From positions 22,914,001-22,978,000 of the forward strand of contig CM059583.1 in the NCBI GenBank assembly GCA_030407085.1: DNA of 64,000 nucleotides. Reading direction: 5' to 3'. The DNA is from Trichopria drosophilae. Taxonomy: Eukaryota > Arthropoda > Insecta > Hymenoptera > Diapriidae. Under the pieces are notes generated by a model. It saw only the letters and a list, made by a program, of their open reading frames with translations, was not told the DNA's origin and did not search any database. Shown in pieces: positions 11,015 to 25,000 of the stretch. Each line of letters starts with the position of its first letter. Position 1 is the first letter of the stretch. A program made the translations under genes and the position numbers.

Positions 11015-12664
11015 TTTATTGAATCCCAAGAATTATATTCCTTACTAAATGCAATAAACAGATAAGTTTTGAGAAGTCCATGTAATTCGCGTACGTTGGC
11101 CCGAAGAGGCCGTCGAAAGAAGCGTTCAGTTTATGTCTCGTCGCGTAAAAAAATTAAAAAATAACAAAAGAATTAAGTATTTTCCGTATACCATTTCATA
11201 CACACCGCTACGCCTACTCGCTTACCTACGAGTTTACAATATTGTAAGATTCGCGAGAGCACTTCTCGTAAATTTCGGACGAAATCCACTTTCCTGTACA
11301 CGGAAGTCGATTAGGCGTTTCCTAGACGTAGCACAATAACGCTATTGCAATCCGCACGATTTTATCGACGGATCTATCGAAAGCCACGATACGAAAGTCA
11401 CACCACTTCCTCAAACGCCCCTTTTATACCGTAAATTACGTCAGTACAAACTAAATGACGGAATAGATTTCGGAAATGTCATGGAATAAAAGTTTTCTCT
11501 CCTAACCATTTTATCTTTTGAAGAATTCGAGACTTAGTTTATATTCCAAAACTGGAACATTTTGGACACGTTGCTGAACGAAATAGCTTTGCTATGTATT
11601 CGATCAGCAACGTGTCGAAATACACGATCGATCGAATGGTTTCAACCCATCATTCGATTCTGAAAAATGAAGAATGTACAAAAATACGAAAAATGATTAT
11701 TAAACACGTAACAAAAAAATGATTCGAATTGTAATAAATCGCCAAAACATAATTTTTGTAAAATAGATCACAAGCGAAAACTTAAGCGATAGTACGACCT
11801 ACCTCTCGGTATGCGTTCCGTACCGCGAATTCCGAATTCATCGAGGAAGATTCACAACGCCAAAGGAAGAAATCTTCGCAATAGTCTTATGTACAGTTCG
11901 TTACAACTAAAAAAGAGCGATACGACGCTTGATCGCTCATGCTACATACGAAAGTTGTAAATCTAAAAAAAAAGAAGGGAGTGTCGAGTCGCTTTTTATC
12001 GATAAATGAAAGTGTTTTAAACCTATCGCCCACGTTATTATTACCGCTTAAAAAAAGTACGACACAGGGCTAGTAAAAAATACTGCAATCATCATGATCA
12101 TTTTGGCACGGTACGTTCGAAGATCGCTCCCCGTCCGATGTGCTTACGATGTAAGATGATGATCGATGCGATGGACATTGGATGAATTATCACGTTGCCT
12201 TAAGTTCTACGGTAGTGAAACTTAAATCTAACCTTAACGAGTCTACAAGTTTTTAGGCGTAACTTTACGAGTTCGTTATTTTGTATATGCGCAACGATAA
12301 TAAAATGAAATTGTTTCGTTTTCGGTTGTTGTTTTTTTTTCGTCTATTCACGACGAATTGTTTTTTTTTTTCGTCGACATCAGCAATGAGACGATCGCAT
12401 TGATCGATGTAATCACAGTATTCGGAAGGACAGTTGCGACGTCTTTTCGGATTTTCGTCGATCTTGATCCATACCATACATTCTTAAAATGAAAATGTAA
12501 AAAAAAAAGAAGAAAGGAACGTTAGGGAGTTTCGGAAACTCCCTGATAATTTCTTTTTCTCTTGAGATACTTCGATAACAGACCTCGGGTCTTGTAGGTT
12601 ACGGAAGATATCTTTTTCTTCGACTAGTTTTCGGCTTTGTTACGACTAATGGAATTGTCGGCGA
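11015..12664 (-). other. Candidate 3' UTR of the 7TM gene
   Basis: Downstream of the stop at 12665 the DNA stays CpG-richer than the flanks down to about 11.1 kb, without a convincing coding frame. AATAAA on the minus strand at 11020-11015 could be the poly(A) signal. Short frames at 12265-12477 (minus) and 11133-11339 (plus) show no recognisable domain. Confidence 0.35.
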
Positions 12665-13054
12665 TTACTCGTGCGGAGTATCCGGATTGTTGACACTTTC
12701 CTCACTGATAGTCGTCAAGTATCGATTGTTATCAGAATCGACGGTGTCTTCGTCAAAATTCAGTCCCAAAGTTTTTTCCAAATTTTGTCGGTTTTGTTCC
12801 ATTCTGTACTGGTTTTCTAATGTCTCCTTACGCTGGTCGACGTTTACGAAATGTTTCGAAAAACCAAGATACGAGTCCTCCACGTTCCTGTTCCAGCAAC
12901 GGGCGATTGTCGGGGAAGTGTCCGGCGAACTGTCAATGTGAGCCAGGTCGCAAAACGTACCGAATATCGGCGACTCCGAGGGATATGGAAGCGACGAGGA
13001 GGAACCGAAATTCGGCAAAAACATGCGGTGATATTGGTTGTGACACGTACCGTC
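12665..13054 (-). CDS. 7TM gene exon 5 (C-terminal tail, stop)
   Basis: Acceptor TTGTTGATTTCAG; open in phase 0 for 129 codons to a stop at 12665. Begins DGTCHNQYHRMFLPNFG, then a Ser/Pro run (SSSSLPYPSESP), a charged helical stretch around QRKETLENQYRMEQNRQ, and an acidic end (TISEESVNNPDTPHE). Its CpG-rich composition differs from the surrounding AT-rich DNA and supports a real exon. Assignment to the 7TM gene is inference: same strand, matching phase, no rival exon seen between. It could instead end another transcript. Confidence 0.6.
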   Translation of the reverse strand, partial: DGTCHNQYHRMFLPNFGSSSSLPYPSESPIFGTFCDLAHIDSSPDTSPTIARCWNRNVEDSYLGFSKHFVNVDQRKETLENQYRMEQNRQNLEKTLGLNFDEDTVDSDNNRYLTTISEESVNNPDTPHE

Positions 13055-16000
13055 CTGAAATCAACAATTTTTTGTTGAATTATTTTTATCACTCAGATAC
13101 AGCCCGAAGAGTTTTAAAATAAAAGTTAATAACATTGTTTTCGGTATTGACAATCGTATTATTCTTGTTTGTTTTTCATTATTTTACTTCCATTGTCCAC
13201 GATTTACATTGTTTGTAGAATATATTATTTTTCTTTACGTATGAAGTTATATTTTGAAATAATAAGAAATACGTTGCAGCAGCCGATCAGTAGTAAAGCA
13301 TAATAGTCAGTTTCTAAATTCTGAAGCAAACATTTTATAAAAATAAAATAAAAAACGAGTATTTACAGAAGAACGCGATTGGGGAGTTGAAAGGAAAGTA
13401 GTGGAAAGAACTACCTATTTGATATACGTGTCTGGAAAGTACGATTTTACGGATTAAAAAGAATGCTTAACCCATTAACGTCAAGAAGGACACTTTTTTC
13501 ACTTAAATTTCAATCAAAAATTTCATATGAAAATCCAAGTTCAAATAAATTGAAAGGTACATATCTTACTATTTTCGTCGATGTTGTCAAAATTGAGCTA
13601 TCTTACTATCTCACTATAGACGTCAGAAAAATTTTCTAAGAATAAATACGTTTTAGAATGAGTCAGAAAATGCTCTCAAATTTTTCCAGAATATATTCTT
13701 AATATTTTTTATTTTTCGACAATTCGAAAAATCGAAATTTTAAAAAAAGTCGTCCAAAAGATCTGAAAAAATTTCAGAGTATTCTTTGACCAATTCGAAG
13801 ATATTTTTGTTCTAAGGAAACTTTTCTAAGGTCTACAGTTTTCAATTAAAAAATTACTAGTCTTGAAATCTAGAAAAGTTTAATATTTTTTTTTCTTAAA
13901 AAATTAGAAGAATTTTAGAAAAATTTAGATTTTTCGAATTGTCGAAAAATAAAAAATTCTAAGAATATATTCTGGAAAAATTTGAGAGCATTTTCTGACT
14001 CATTCTAAAACGTATTTATTCTTAGAAAATTTTTCTGAAGTCTATAGTTTTCAAGAAAAACAATTGTTAAGTTTTAATTAGAAATTTGTCATTGGAGTCG
14101 CCATTTTGTGATCACCATGTTAGTTTTTAAATATTTAAAAAATTTATCTTGATACTGTAACTATTGGGTCCACGTTTAATGAAAAAATTTTCTGATGACA
14201 AATATTCTTTCGATGAGAAAAAAATGTTTAATAAAAAAGAACACTCGATTTTTCGCGTTATTTTGACATTTAAATCGCCATATTTAATTTTCTAATTAAG
14301 ATAGCTCAATTTTGACAACATCACTGAAAAGAGCGACCTCGAAAATAGTAAGATATGTACCTTTCAATTTATTTGAACTTGAATTTTCATATGAAATTTT
14401 TGATTGAAATTTAAGTGAAAAAAATGTCCTTCTTGACGTTAATGGGTTAAGGTACAACACAAAATTCCACCCGATACAGAATTTGGAGCAAAATTGAGCT
14501 GTTTAACTGAATGTAAATCGCGATTGATCAAAATAAAAATTTAAAATTAACACGTTTTTCCAGGAAAACGCCGCCATATTGGAAAATTTAAGAGAGATAG
14601 AGCACAAATAAAGACGCATTTGAGAAGAGCACGAAAAAATACTTCAGGAAATACAATTCAATTAAGATTCATCTTAGAATTGGATCTGTTGAAAAACGGG
14701 TGGAATATATGCCGTTTTGGAACTTTACGGGTTAAAGTACCTACTTTGTGAACCGAGTATCAAAAAGTTGTGTTTTCTCCTCGGAAGGAGGATTTAACGG
14801 CTTCGTTTGGAAGTTTTGAGAGCTTCGGGGCCGGGCACACAATTTCCACTAGGTCCGCAAAATTCAAATTTACGGCCAAGGACCGAAATAGTATTTTTCG
14901 TTACTATAGCCGTAAAATCCGATTTCACGGCCTACTTTTAGTCCATAAAATGAAATTACACGGATCACGTGAAACATGAATCTGCGCTGTAAAAAACATA
15001 ATCCATACGGACTAAATGCAGTCCACGAAATCGAATTTTTCCAGCTTTCCGTAAGATTTTACGGCCTTGCATAGAAAAATACCATTTTGGTACTGAAGCT
15101 GTAAAAATTATAAAAGTACGATTACGCAGAAAAAAGGCTTAAAATTGTCATATCTCAAATCAAGCATTGTAAAATTGTGCTACTTTTCTTAAATTAAGTC
15201 AATATTTGCGCTCAAAATCTTGTTTTTAGTTTTGGAAACTTACATTTAGTTAATATTCAGGTTCGAAATAAGAATTCTCTAACTGAGGTGTGACAAGCTC
15301 GAAAAATTTTTTTAAGCATAAACCTCGACTAAAATTAAACTTTGTTATCTGTCGTATTCTTGTCGTATTTCTGCGTATAGGACAGCTGTGTCGATTTTGT
15401 TAATTTTACTAGTTTTATTTAAGTTAATAATTAATAATTAAAATTACATAAATATTTACCTGGTATTCAGGCTGATTTAACCCATTAAGGCCTGAAATGG
15501 CATTTTTTATAGTTCATTATCAATCAAGTATTTCATATCAAAATCGAAGTTGAAAACAATTGAAAGGTACATATCCTATTGTTTTCGAGGTCGCTCTTCA
15601 AGATTCCGAGGTCGAAATTGAGTTTCAGCCATCAGGAATTCCAATATGGCGCCGAACTTTTAACAAAATTCCAAAAAATTGGGAATTATTTATTCCTATC
15701 ATTTTTTTTCGAGTTATTAGAATATTGAGATTCTATTGAAACTCTGAACAAAGGTGAACAAAATACTTGAATTTTAAGGAAAAATTTTACTTTTATACCC
15801 CACATCATTGTAACGACCTCAAAATAGCGTCAACAATGAAAATTTCTTTGAAAAATGTCTGAACGTTCTAACTCAAAAACTACATGCTGTTATAAAAAAA
15901 TGCTAAGAATGGAAAGTTCTTGGAATTAATCGAGAAATATAGTGGAATTTTTTCAGATTTTAGTGATAACATTTTGATAAATTTTTTTTCAAAATTTTTG

Positions 16001-19000
16001 TCAAAATCATAATTTATTTATGAAAAATTCTGAAAAAAATTTGGTGTATTCACTTATGAATTCTACGAGTTTTTTGTTCTTTACAATTTTTTCCAAAAGT
16101 TACTAGTTTTTTTTTTTTGGGGGGGGGGGGGAAATCCTAAACTATAATATTTGAAATTCATTTCCTCGAAAACTATCAACTTTTCGAAAAAATTGTAAAG
16201 AACAAATAACTCTTAGAATTCATCAGAGAATACACTAAATTTGTTTCAGAATTTTTGGTAAAGAAATTATAATTTTGAAAAAAATGTTGAAAAAAATTTT
16301 GAAAAAAATGTTGAAAAAAATGTCTCAAAATGTCATCAAAAAATTTTGAAAAAATTCCACTATATCGCTTGATGAATTTTAAGAACTTTTCATTCTGGGC
16401 ATTTTTTTTTAAAAGTTCGTAGTTTTTGAGTTAGAGCGTCCAGAAATATCTCAAAGACATTTTCATTGTTGACGCCATTTTGAGGTCGTTAGAATGATGT
16501 AGGGTATAAAAGTAAAATTTTTCCTTAAAATTGAAGTATTTTGTTCACCTTTGTTCAGAGTTTCAATAGAATCCCAATATTCTAATAGCTCGAAAAAAAT
16601 TGATAAGTATAAAAAATTCCCAATTTTTGGGAAATTTTTTTCATATTCGGCGCCATATTGGAATTTCTGATGGCTGAAACTCAATTTTGACCTCGGAATC
16701 TTGAAGAGCGACCTCGCAAACAGTAGGATATGTACCTTTCAATTGTTTTCAACTTCGATTTTGATATGAAATACTTGATTGAAAACGAAGTATAAAAATT
16801 GTCATTTCAGGCGTTAATGGGTTAAGAAGATAAATGAAATACTATGCAACAAAGTCAAAGAGGCATATACTCTATTTTAATAGATCCTCAATGAAATTTT
16901 ATAAGTAGCAGTTATGATCGTAAAGATGTTAAATGAATCAAAAATCTAGTTCCGCAAAAATACAAATGTATCTTCATTGTTTTTCGTTTACTGGACAGTT
17001 GAATTACAGTAATATTTCTGTAATTTAGTCATATGGACATGCAACCCGAGAATAGCATGTGATTGTTCTACTTGGGCTATCTAGGTACAAAAAATATCTT
17101 CATCATTTTTTGTAAAAGTTATTGAAGTTTTTCACACATAACACTAAAATTATTGTTTAGATCTGAAAAATTCACAAGTATTTTGGAAACAACTATACGT
17201 AAAATGCGGGGTCTTACGATTAATTTTAAGTTCCGTTTCAATGTATAAAATTCTGAAATAACTAATTTAGATTAAATACTAAATGACGGGAATTCTCGAA
17301 AATGGAGAGTGATGGAAAAATTCTAAGAACGAATTTAGGTACATTGCATAAAAATACACCAGAAAAGTGTACCTGCATCTCTGATGATTTAACAAAGTCA
17401 AAATTTGTTGAAGATGTAATTGAAAAGTGAATTGTTTGAGAATTCTTGATAATCTCGAAGTCATTTAAATAAAAAATTATAACGTTCGGAAAGCAATTAC
17501 ATCATTCTAATATAAAATTTAAAGGTTTTTTTTTGGTCTTGAAACTATATCAATTTATTGGTATTTACATTGCAGTACAAACAATTCTTATTCATTACAA
17601 TACTTTTCTAATCATTTTATTTTAATACTTAGCTAGCGAAAGGGAAACTAGTATACCACAAGAAAGTATTTGACTAATATTTGAAGCATCTTGTGAAAGC
17701 ATCTACACGAATTCATAAAAATTCATTGATTTACCAAAGATTGCTTGGCATTAAAAGTTAGACCAATATCCAAGCAATATCTTCTGACATTATCAGGATA
17801 TCCCTACGAATAAATAAAATTCCATTTTCGTGGATATTTATTCTAATATACCATAGATATCGTAGGAACGTCCAGGATATTTGGGACGATAACGTTCCAA
17901 AAATTCTAAATGATGAAATTATTCGCGTAATATTTCACTCAACATGAATTGCGTTTCAAAAGCTAATTCCTTTAATATTTTCAATTGTTTGCAAAATAAA
18001 GGAGGTCGTTTGAGAGGTCAATAAATGACGAATGCAAAAATAACTACTTCGTTTTTACATAGGCAACCTTGAAGGAATAATCGATTGATGTTTAAGCTTG
18101 TGTGATATTTAGGGAATTACTTTTCCAATACTAATTGGCAAAAAAAAATTAGGTTCATAAAAGATACAAATGAGAATTCACTTATGTGTGCACAAGCAGA
18201 GCTGTACACTGAAAAAATAAGTCTTAAATTAAGACCAACAATTAGCTAATTTAAAGATGGAACAAAAGAAGCTTTTCACAAGTCATTGAAACTATCTTAC
18301 AATGCGACTTTTTGGATTTAGATTATTTTGACTAAAATACAACCGCCATATACTGAAAGAAAATTCATTGCAGAATACAATACACAACCAATTGCATAAT
18401 AAAATGTATTATTTCAATGGATGAAATATTTAATTATTACTACGAAAAATTATTTGTGTTTGAAGTGTTTATTGAATGGAAAGAATCTTTTATCAATTTA
18501 ATTAACACAATGAAATGTTCATATTAATAATAATATATTGATATCATCCGTTGAAAGAATACATTTCATTGTAGCTATCCGATGCACATTTCATGGGTTC
18601 AATGTATATTTACTCATTGTGATAAATAAATATGCGTTCTATTCATACGTAAAATAGAAAACTTCGGTTCTGATTGGCTAAACCGATCACTGAAAGGAAG
18701 AAAATAAAATATACAAAAAGTAGGATTTAGTTTTATTTTAGATTAGTTTTAATTTTATAACAATAACTAATGCATTCAAAGGAACAGGTTTAATCCCCTG
18801 AATTAACGCCTGAAATTACACTTTTTATACTTTAACTTTAATCAAGTATTATGTATCAAAATCGAAGTTAAAAAATAAAATGTGCATATCTCAGTATTAT
18901 CGAGGTCTCTTTTTTTAATGGTGCTGTAAAAATTTGTCTATGTGTTTTTGGCATATATATTTAAGAAACTCGATTTTTCTTTATGTATGTTTTTTAATTT

Positions 19001-22000
19001 CATCTTTTTGCCGTCAAACCGGAATTTAAATGCTCTAAAATGTATTTAAATCGTACACTCGATATTTGTATTAAAGAGTTACTCTGATAGATAGATTTTT
19101 TAAATTCATGACAATTTAATAAAAATGGTATCCTGCATGAAAATTTCTTTGAAAAATTTGTGGATGCTCTAACTGAAATGCAATGAGCTTTCTTAACAAA
19201 GTTCTTAGAAATCATCGAGGATTATACTGACATTTTTAAGATTTTTAAAGATATTTTGATGGTAATTCGTTATCTGAATAAAAATAATAAATAATAATAA
19301 ATATTTCGAAAAATTGTGAAACAATTGTATATTTTCTGATGAATTTTAATAATTTTTTGGTGTTTGTAATTGTTCAAAAAGTTGATAGTTTTCTAGAAAA
19401 ACAAGTTTTGGTCAAAAATTTGGAATTTGTCAGACAATATGCCACATTTTTCAGAATTTTTCGTAAATAATTCAAACTTTTGAAAACATTTAGAGATCAT
19501 GTAAGAAATCTAAAAACCTTTCAGTATTATCCTCGACAATTTCTAAGAACATTTTATTCTGTTTTTGAGTTGGAGCGTTCAGAATTTTTTTAAAATTCAA
19601 TTGGTTACCAAATATTGGATTAAAGTGAACTGTAAAACATGTCATTTTTTACTTTAATGGGTTTATAAAAATACACTTGTTATTTTCAAAATTATAAATC
19701 AATTGATTGTGTTACTGAAGGTATTTAAAAAAACTCGCCCTCTCCGAGAAAAAATGTTGCAACAGTAACTTCTTAATTTCTACAATATTTTCATACGAGG
19801 CACAATTTCACATATAAAAATTCGTAAAAATTTCCGTGTGGTTAGATGTGATAAAAAATCTGCTCAGAATCATCTTCGAATTGTTACTGAATTTTTTCCG
19901 TCTTGTAATGTCGTTATTGTTTATGTTATTTACTCTTATTGTGTATATGTCTCAAACAAGATCGTAATTAATATTTCATTTACGTTTTTCTTGCAGCTTA
20001 AAAAAAAATTAACCCAGAAGGCATAAAACTATCATCATTATCGCTTGAATTTAAGCTGTTAATAAAGCCTACTTCGGGTTCATCGGTGCTTGTTGTAAGG
20101 TTTCCAGTTTTAAAATGAGAAATTATAACATCTTTTTTAAAGTTTCGAGACAGCAAGAATTTGGTTTAAGACCATATTCTGACTTAATGGTTAAATTTAA
20201 GCCAAATTTTAAAAGAACAGTGCTTTCTTCGCAACAGTGCTTGTTGTAAGGTTTCCAGTTTTAAAATGAGAAATTATAACATCTTTTTTAAAGTTTCAAG
20301 ACAGCAAGAATTTGGTTTAATACCATATTCTGACTTAATGGCTAAATTTAAGCCAAAAAAGAAATCGGTCCTGGTTGTAAGACTTATTTTTTTCTTTGTG
20401 GGGAAAATTGATGATTTTAAGATATTTTTATCCGTAGAATCCGGATTTAGTCGATATTTTGTTGTAGATCAATGTTTAAACAAATAAGAAAAAGTTGTTT
20501 TTTGTTCTGATCAAGGGTTTTCAAATAACATAGGCAATTTTAAAGTATCTGTATATATTTTGTCTAAAACCTATACACTAAAATTTATGGCAATTGTAAG
20601 TGTAATTTTTGCAAAATTGCAGCTTTAGTAGTTAAATATTACGACGTAAACTATTGGATTTTGAAATTTCAAGTGGATTGCTCCTTTCCAAGATCTCAAT
20701 AGCACATTTGCAGAGAAACTCTTAAAAAAATAACCCATACTATTTATCGTTATTTATAGTAAACTACAGTGTTGTTCTTATTTTGTATAACTCCTAACTC
20801 ATTAAACACAATATAGTTTATGTGCTTAAAGTTTCTGTTAACTGTACGTATGTAGTTTTTGATATACATGTATTTCAAACACCCGAGTTGTATTGAACTT
20901 AATAATTAATATGCTTAGGATTAATAAAGAAGAATAAAAGCACAGGAAAAGAAATTTATTATGTAATTAACGACTGAATAATTAATTAGAATATTTCCTA
21001 ATCATCACGAAATAAATATTAAATGATTACTGAACTGAAAAAATATATAAGATTTTATTATTTATTTATTCGGATTTTATAAATCTTTAGAAAAAATGTT
21101 TGTAAGTAAATTAACAGAATAAAATATAAAATACATTATAGAAAGAGTCAACCAACTACTGTTTAAATATGCAATTATTGAGGTAATTTATTTGTTAACG
21201 CAGCGTCATAGACGGGATTGATGAAAATAGGATTTTTAATTGTTATTTCTTTTTACTTTTTCAATTATATAAGTGTGTTTTATGGCATTGTTCGATGAAA
21301 ACGGAAATTATAGAACTATGCTTGCAAACATCAAGTCTTTCAGGATTTTCTCATAATTCTATATGTAACACTAAACTAAAGCAAATATGCTACAAAAGAA
21401 ATAAGTGACAGTTAGTTGCACTTTTTTGAACAAAGCAAGATGTGGAGGAAAATACAAATATTGAGTGTCATTACTGACTAATTTAAATGCTTATAATATG
21501 TATTCATATACGTTAAAAAAGTTGACAGGATTTGTGGCAGTAATCTGTATTGACATGTTTTTTAATTTATAGTTAATACCGTATTGTTAGCTAAAAATTC
21601 AAGAATTAAAATATTTTAAACATTCATCAGACGAATAATCTTTTTTGCAGTTATTTTTTAAACGCATTTTTTTGTCATTTATTGTACGTCTATAGAAAAA
21701 TTGATTTAATGATGTTTTCTGTAAACTTACTTCAAAGAGCGAAGTGTATTTATGTTTAAAAATAGAATGACGTAAACATCTAATAATTTCGATTTCTTAA
21801 AATGAAGATATACGGTGGTGTTTACTGTATTTTTTAAATAAAATTTTTCGTAATTTCTGTAGGTTTCATGTGTTTTTTTCCTATCACGAAGATTTTGATA
21901 ATGAAAATCGTGATCTGTTTCAATTCGGAATGTGCCATGAAATGTTTTATTCGTCCGTTTTGAATGTTTGTCCTAAATATATTAATTAAATATTTGATGA

Positions 22001-25000
22001 GCAAATCACAATGTTTTTGTGATACATATTTTTAATTTTTCTAGCAAATTTTTTCTAATTGCAGATTCTCCCCTGCTCTATGAGAAATAATACAAATTTT
22101 ACTTGAAAAATTGATTTCTATGCTAAAGATTTTTTTTTTAATTTTTCGAAAGTGGAACGATTTTATGGATTAGGGGTTGAACCCGGAAACTTTCGAATGC
22201 CGGACGAATTCTCTTATAAAATGTGAGTTTTTCTAGCAACATTTGCATTATTTCTGATACTGCACACGAATTTCTATCAGCCAAAAAAAATGTTTTTGAA
22301 AAATCTAAAACTAGATTTAAGAATTAACTAGATTTGGTTGTAATGGAACCCCGGATCTGGATGGAATCCGGACAAGCCTTACCATTCGTATCCCGAATAC
22401 CACTAGGATAACACGGTTGCAAATTTTACTGGGACCGTTTTTTCTTGTTTGTAATTTAATTGCGTAAGAGTTATTGAAAGTCATGAATTTTGTAGTCATC
22501 TATTGACAATCAATATCTACAGTGTAAGAAATATCTTTTCAAAGTTCAACAAATACTGTAAAGTTAAATATTATAAAATATTACACATTCGATGTGATTT
22601 TAAAATATTTCTTGTAATTTTACAATGTTTTGTTGTAAATTTACAGCGATTGTTGGAAGTGGTCAGCAGGTATTTTTTGCACTTTATATATACGTACTCT
22701 ATTGCAGTTCTGATATCCATAATATAATACTAACATTCATTGGCTAGTATGTTTTATTTAAAGGATTTTAAGTTTCATATTAATATAACACCTACTCATT
22801 TCAAAGTTAGTGAGCAAAGAACGTAAATCTTACAGTTGTCAAATTAGACGCAATGAATGGTAACGGTGAACCCACAGAATTATCAAACATTTGTTTGTTT
22901 TAATGGTTGTGTAAAGGATACATTATGTTATGAATACAAAATTCTGTCTATTAATAAATTTTGTGTTTAGAATAATCGTGAATTCGCCCATTTTCCGTCC
23001 ACTTACTACGAATTATTCACACAACACTGAGAGAAAATTATAGTCATGTTAGTAATATGGAAATAGTCAATAAGTAAGTAGGCATTTTCATAATTTGTTT
23101 AGTAAAATGTACAGGAGATGGTAGAAGTGACTGTTCGTGTACACCAGTGTACAATGATTCTATTGTTTTTGACAGGTCTTTTATCTTATTTTTTAACCAT
23201 GCACACTTTATGTAAGAAAATGATAGATGATTTGTCAAAAACGACAGAATCAATGCACATGGGTTTACATTGGGTAAATGCAAATAGATTACAGTCGAAC
23301 TAATGCATTTTATTGATTTCTGAATTTATAACAGAAATAATGCAGTACAGTGGAAATGACTTTCGCTCAGCAATATAATTGCATTTCTGATAGTATAACC
23401 TCTTATTGCAGATGATAATTCATGACTGCGGACAATAATTGTCCTCTCAAATTGCTACAGTAGTTAGCAATGTTTTATTAGATTTGACTATTTTGTTCTA
23501 TCAGAGAGCTATACCTATTTAAAATTTGTTAAGTAAGGAAACGAAATCCAGCGATATTGATTTATAATTTTTAGATATTATGAATGTATTTTGTTTTGGT
23601 CTGCAACGCCAACGTTCAAGTAAACGTTATAACTTTTTTAAGCGTTTAACAACATTTAATATATTATTCTCTTTCACAATTAATAATCAATTTATTAATT
23701 TGATCTGAAATGGTTTCTGTGTGCTCCATTTACACTTTCAAAACATATTTCATTCATTTTTTATAAATTTTCTAGTTTGAAGTATTGGTTCTGATTTTTA
23801 GTTTTAGAGATTTTTACTGTTAAAGTTTGTATGCCATCTTTTTATTCATTCCATTTGGAACAGACTTGCTTTGTTGCAGATATATGTATATAGGGGAAGA
23901 GGTACTAAAGAGTTGTGAAGTTAAAATATTTTTTCCACCATGGCGGATCCAAAATGGCAGCCGCAATGACTATTTTTGTTAAAAAATGTTTTTCTTGGAA
24001 ACAATAGATTTTTTCTTTTCAACAAAAGTATCTAAACAGAAGAACAAATGTCGTAAAGCGATATTTTTACCAACAAAAAACTAAAAGTCTAGTGAAAAGA
24101 TTTACTTTTAAACCTTTTAAACTTGTAAATCGAAAAGAGCGACGCGAAAATGTCTAAATACGTATAGAAAAAATGAAAATTGTTTGTACAATATATATAT
24201 AGTTAAGAAGGTGAAGGACTTCTAGGCGTTAAAGTGTTAACTATTCTGCCAAATCAAAGCGACTGTTACTAAAATTAAAGTTCGAATTTCTGAACGTTAA
24301 GTCACATTAACTTTTGTACTGTTTCAAAAATTTCAGTTACAGTTTCGAACTTTCAATTGTTTTTGGTAAATGTCCTCAAAACACAAAGTGGATACAGATT
24401 GAAAGAGGCTGCGCAATATTGTCAATAGTAGTATTCATCAATATTAGAGTTCGCCAATGTTGTTAAAGCAATTAAGGTAACAGCCATGATGTGAAAGCGT
24501 TATTAACGTATCAAAGTTCAACTGTCACGTGTAAAAAATCTATGCTTTAATATATATTTTGAAAGTATATGATATGCGAAAATGCTCATTTGGTTTGAGG
24601 TCATTTTTAGGGTTCATTTTTTCGAAATTTTTAATTTTCCAAAAACATAAATGTCGAGTAACACATGCATGTAAAATTAGTGTAAAAATAGTTGTAAGTA
24701 GATTATCGACCCAGGGTAAGTCTTACAGTCATTTATAAACTAATATTTATTTCAGCGCTTAAAAGCTTTAAAAAGGGGCAACAAATTTTAAAAGTTCGTC
24801 GTTTTCATTTTGATGCATAAAACGTTTAATCTTATTGTTAGTTTCGACTATATCCACTAATGTATATTAAATTATAATAAATATATTTTCGGAATGTTTG
24901 TTTCTGTATATTTTTACATTCTTGAATATATGTGAATAATAACGAAAAGATCCGTGAGATGGCCTTAACGGTGTATGATTACTGATTTGTCTTATGCTAA

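Noticed and set aside
12265..12477. 70-codon minus-strand frame
   Set aside because: Inside the candidate 3' UTR, low-complexity Lys/Asn/Arg end, no domain; could still be checked by expression.
12687..13122. Several plus-strand and other-frame open reading frames over the 7TM tail exon
   Set aside because: They overlap the minus-strand exon with a good acceptor and phase match; their composition is the mirror of that exon.
23044..23303. Pair of overlapping frames on opposite strands
   Set aside because: Explained by the 120-bp inverted repeat at 23,143-23,263.
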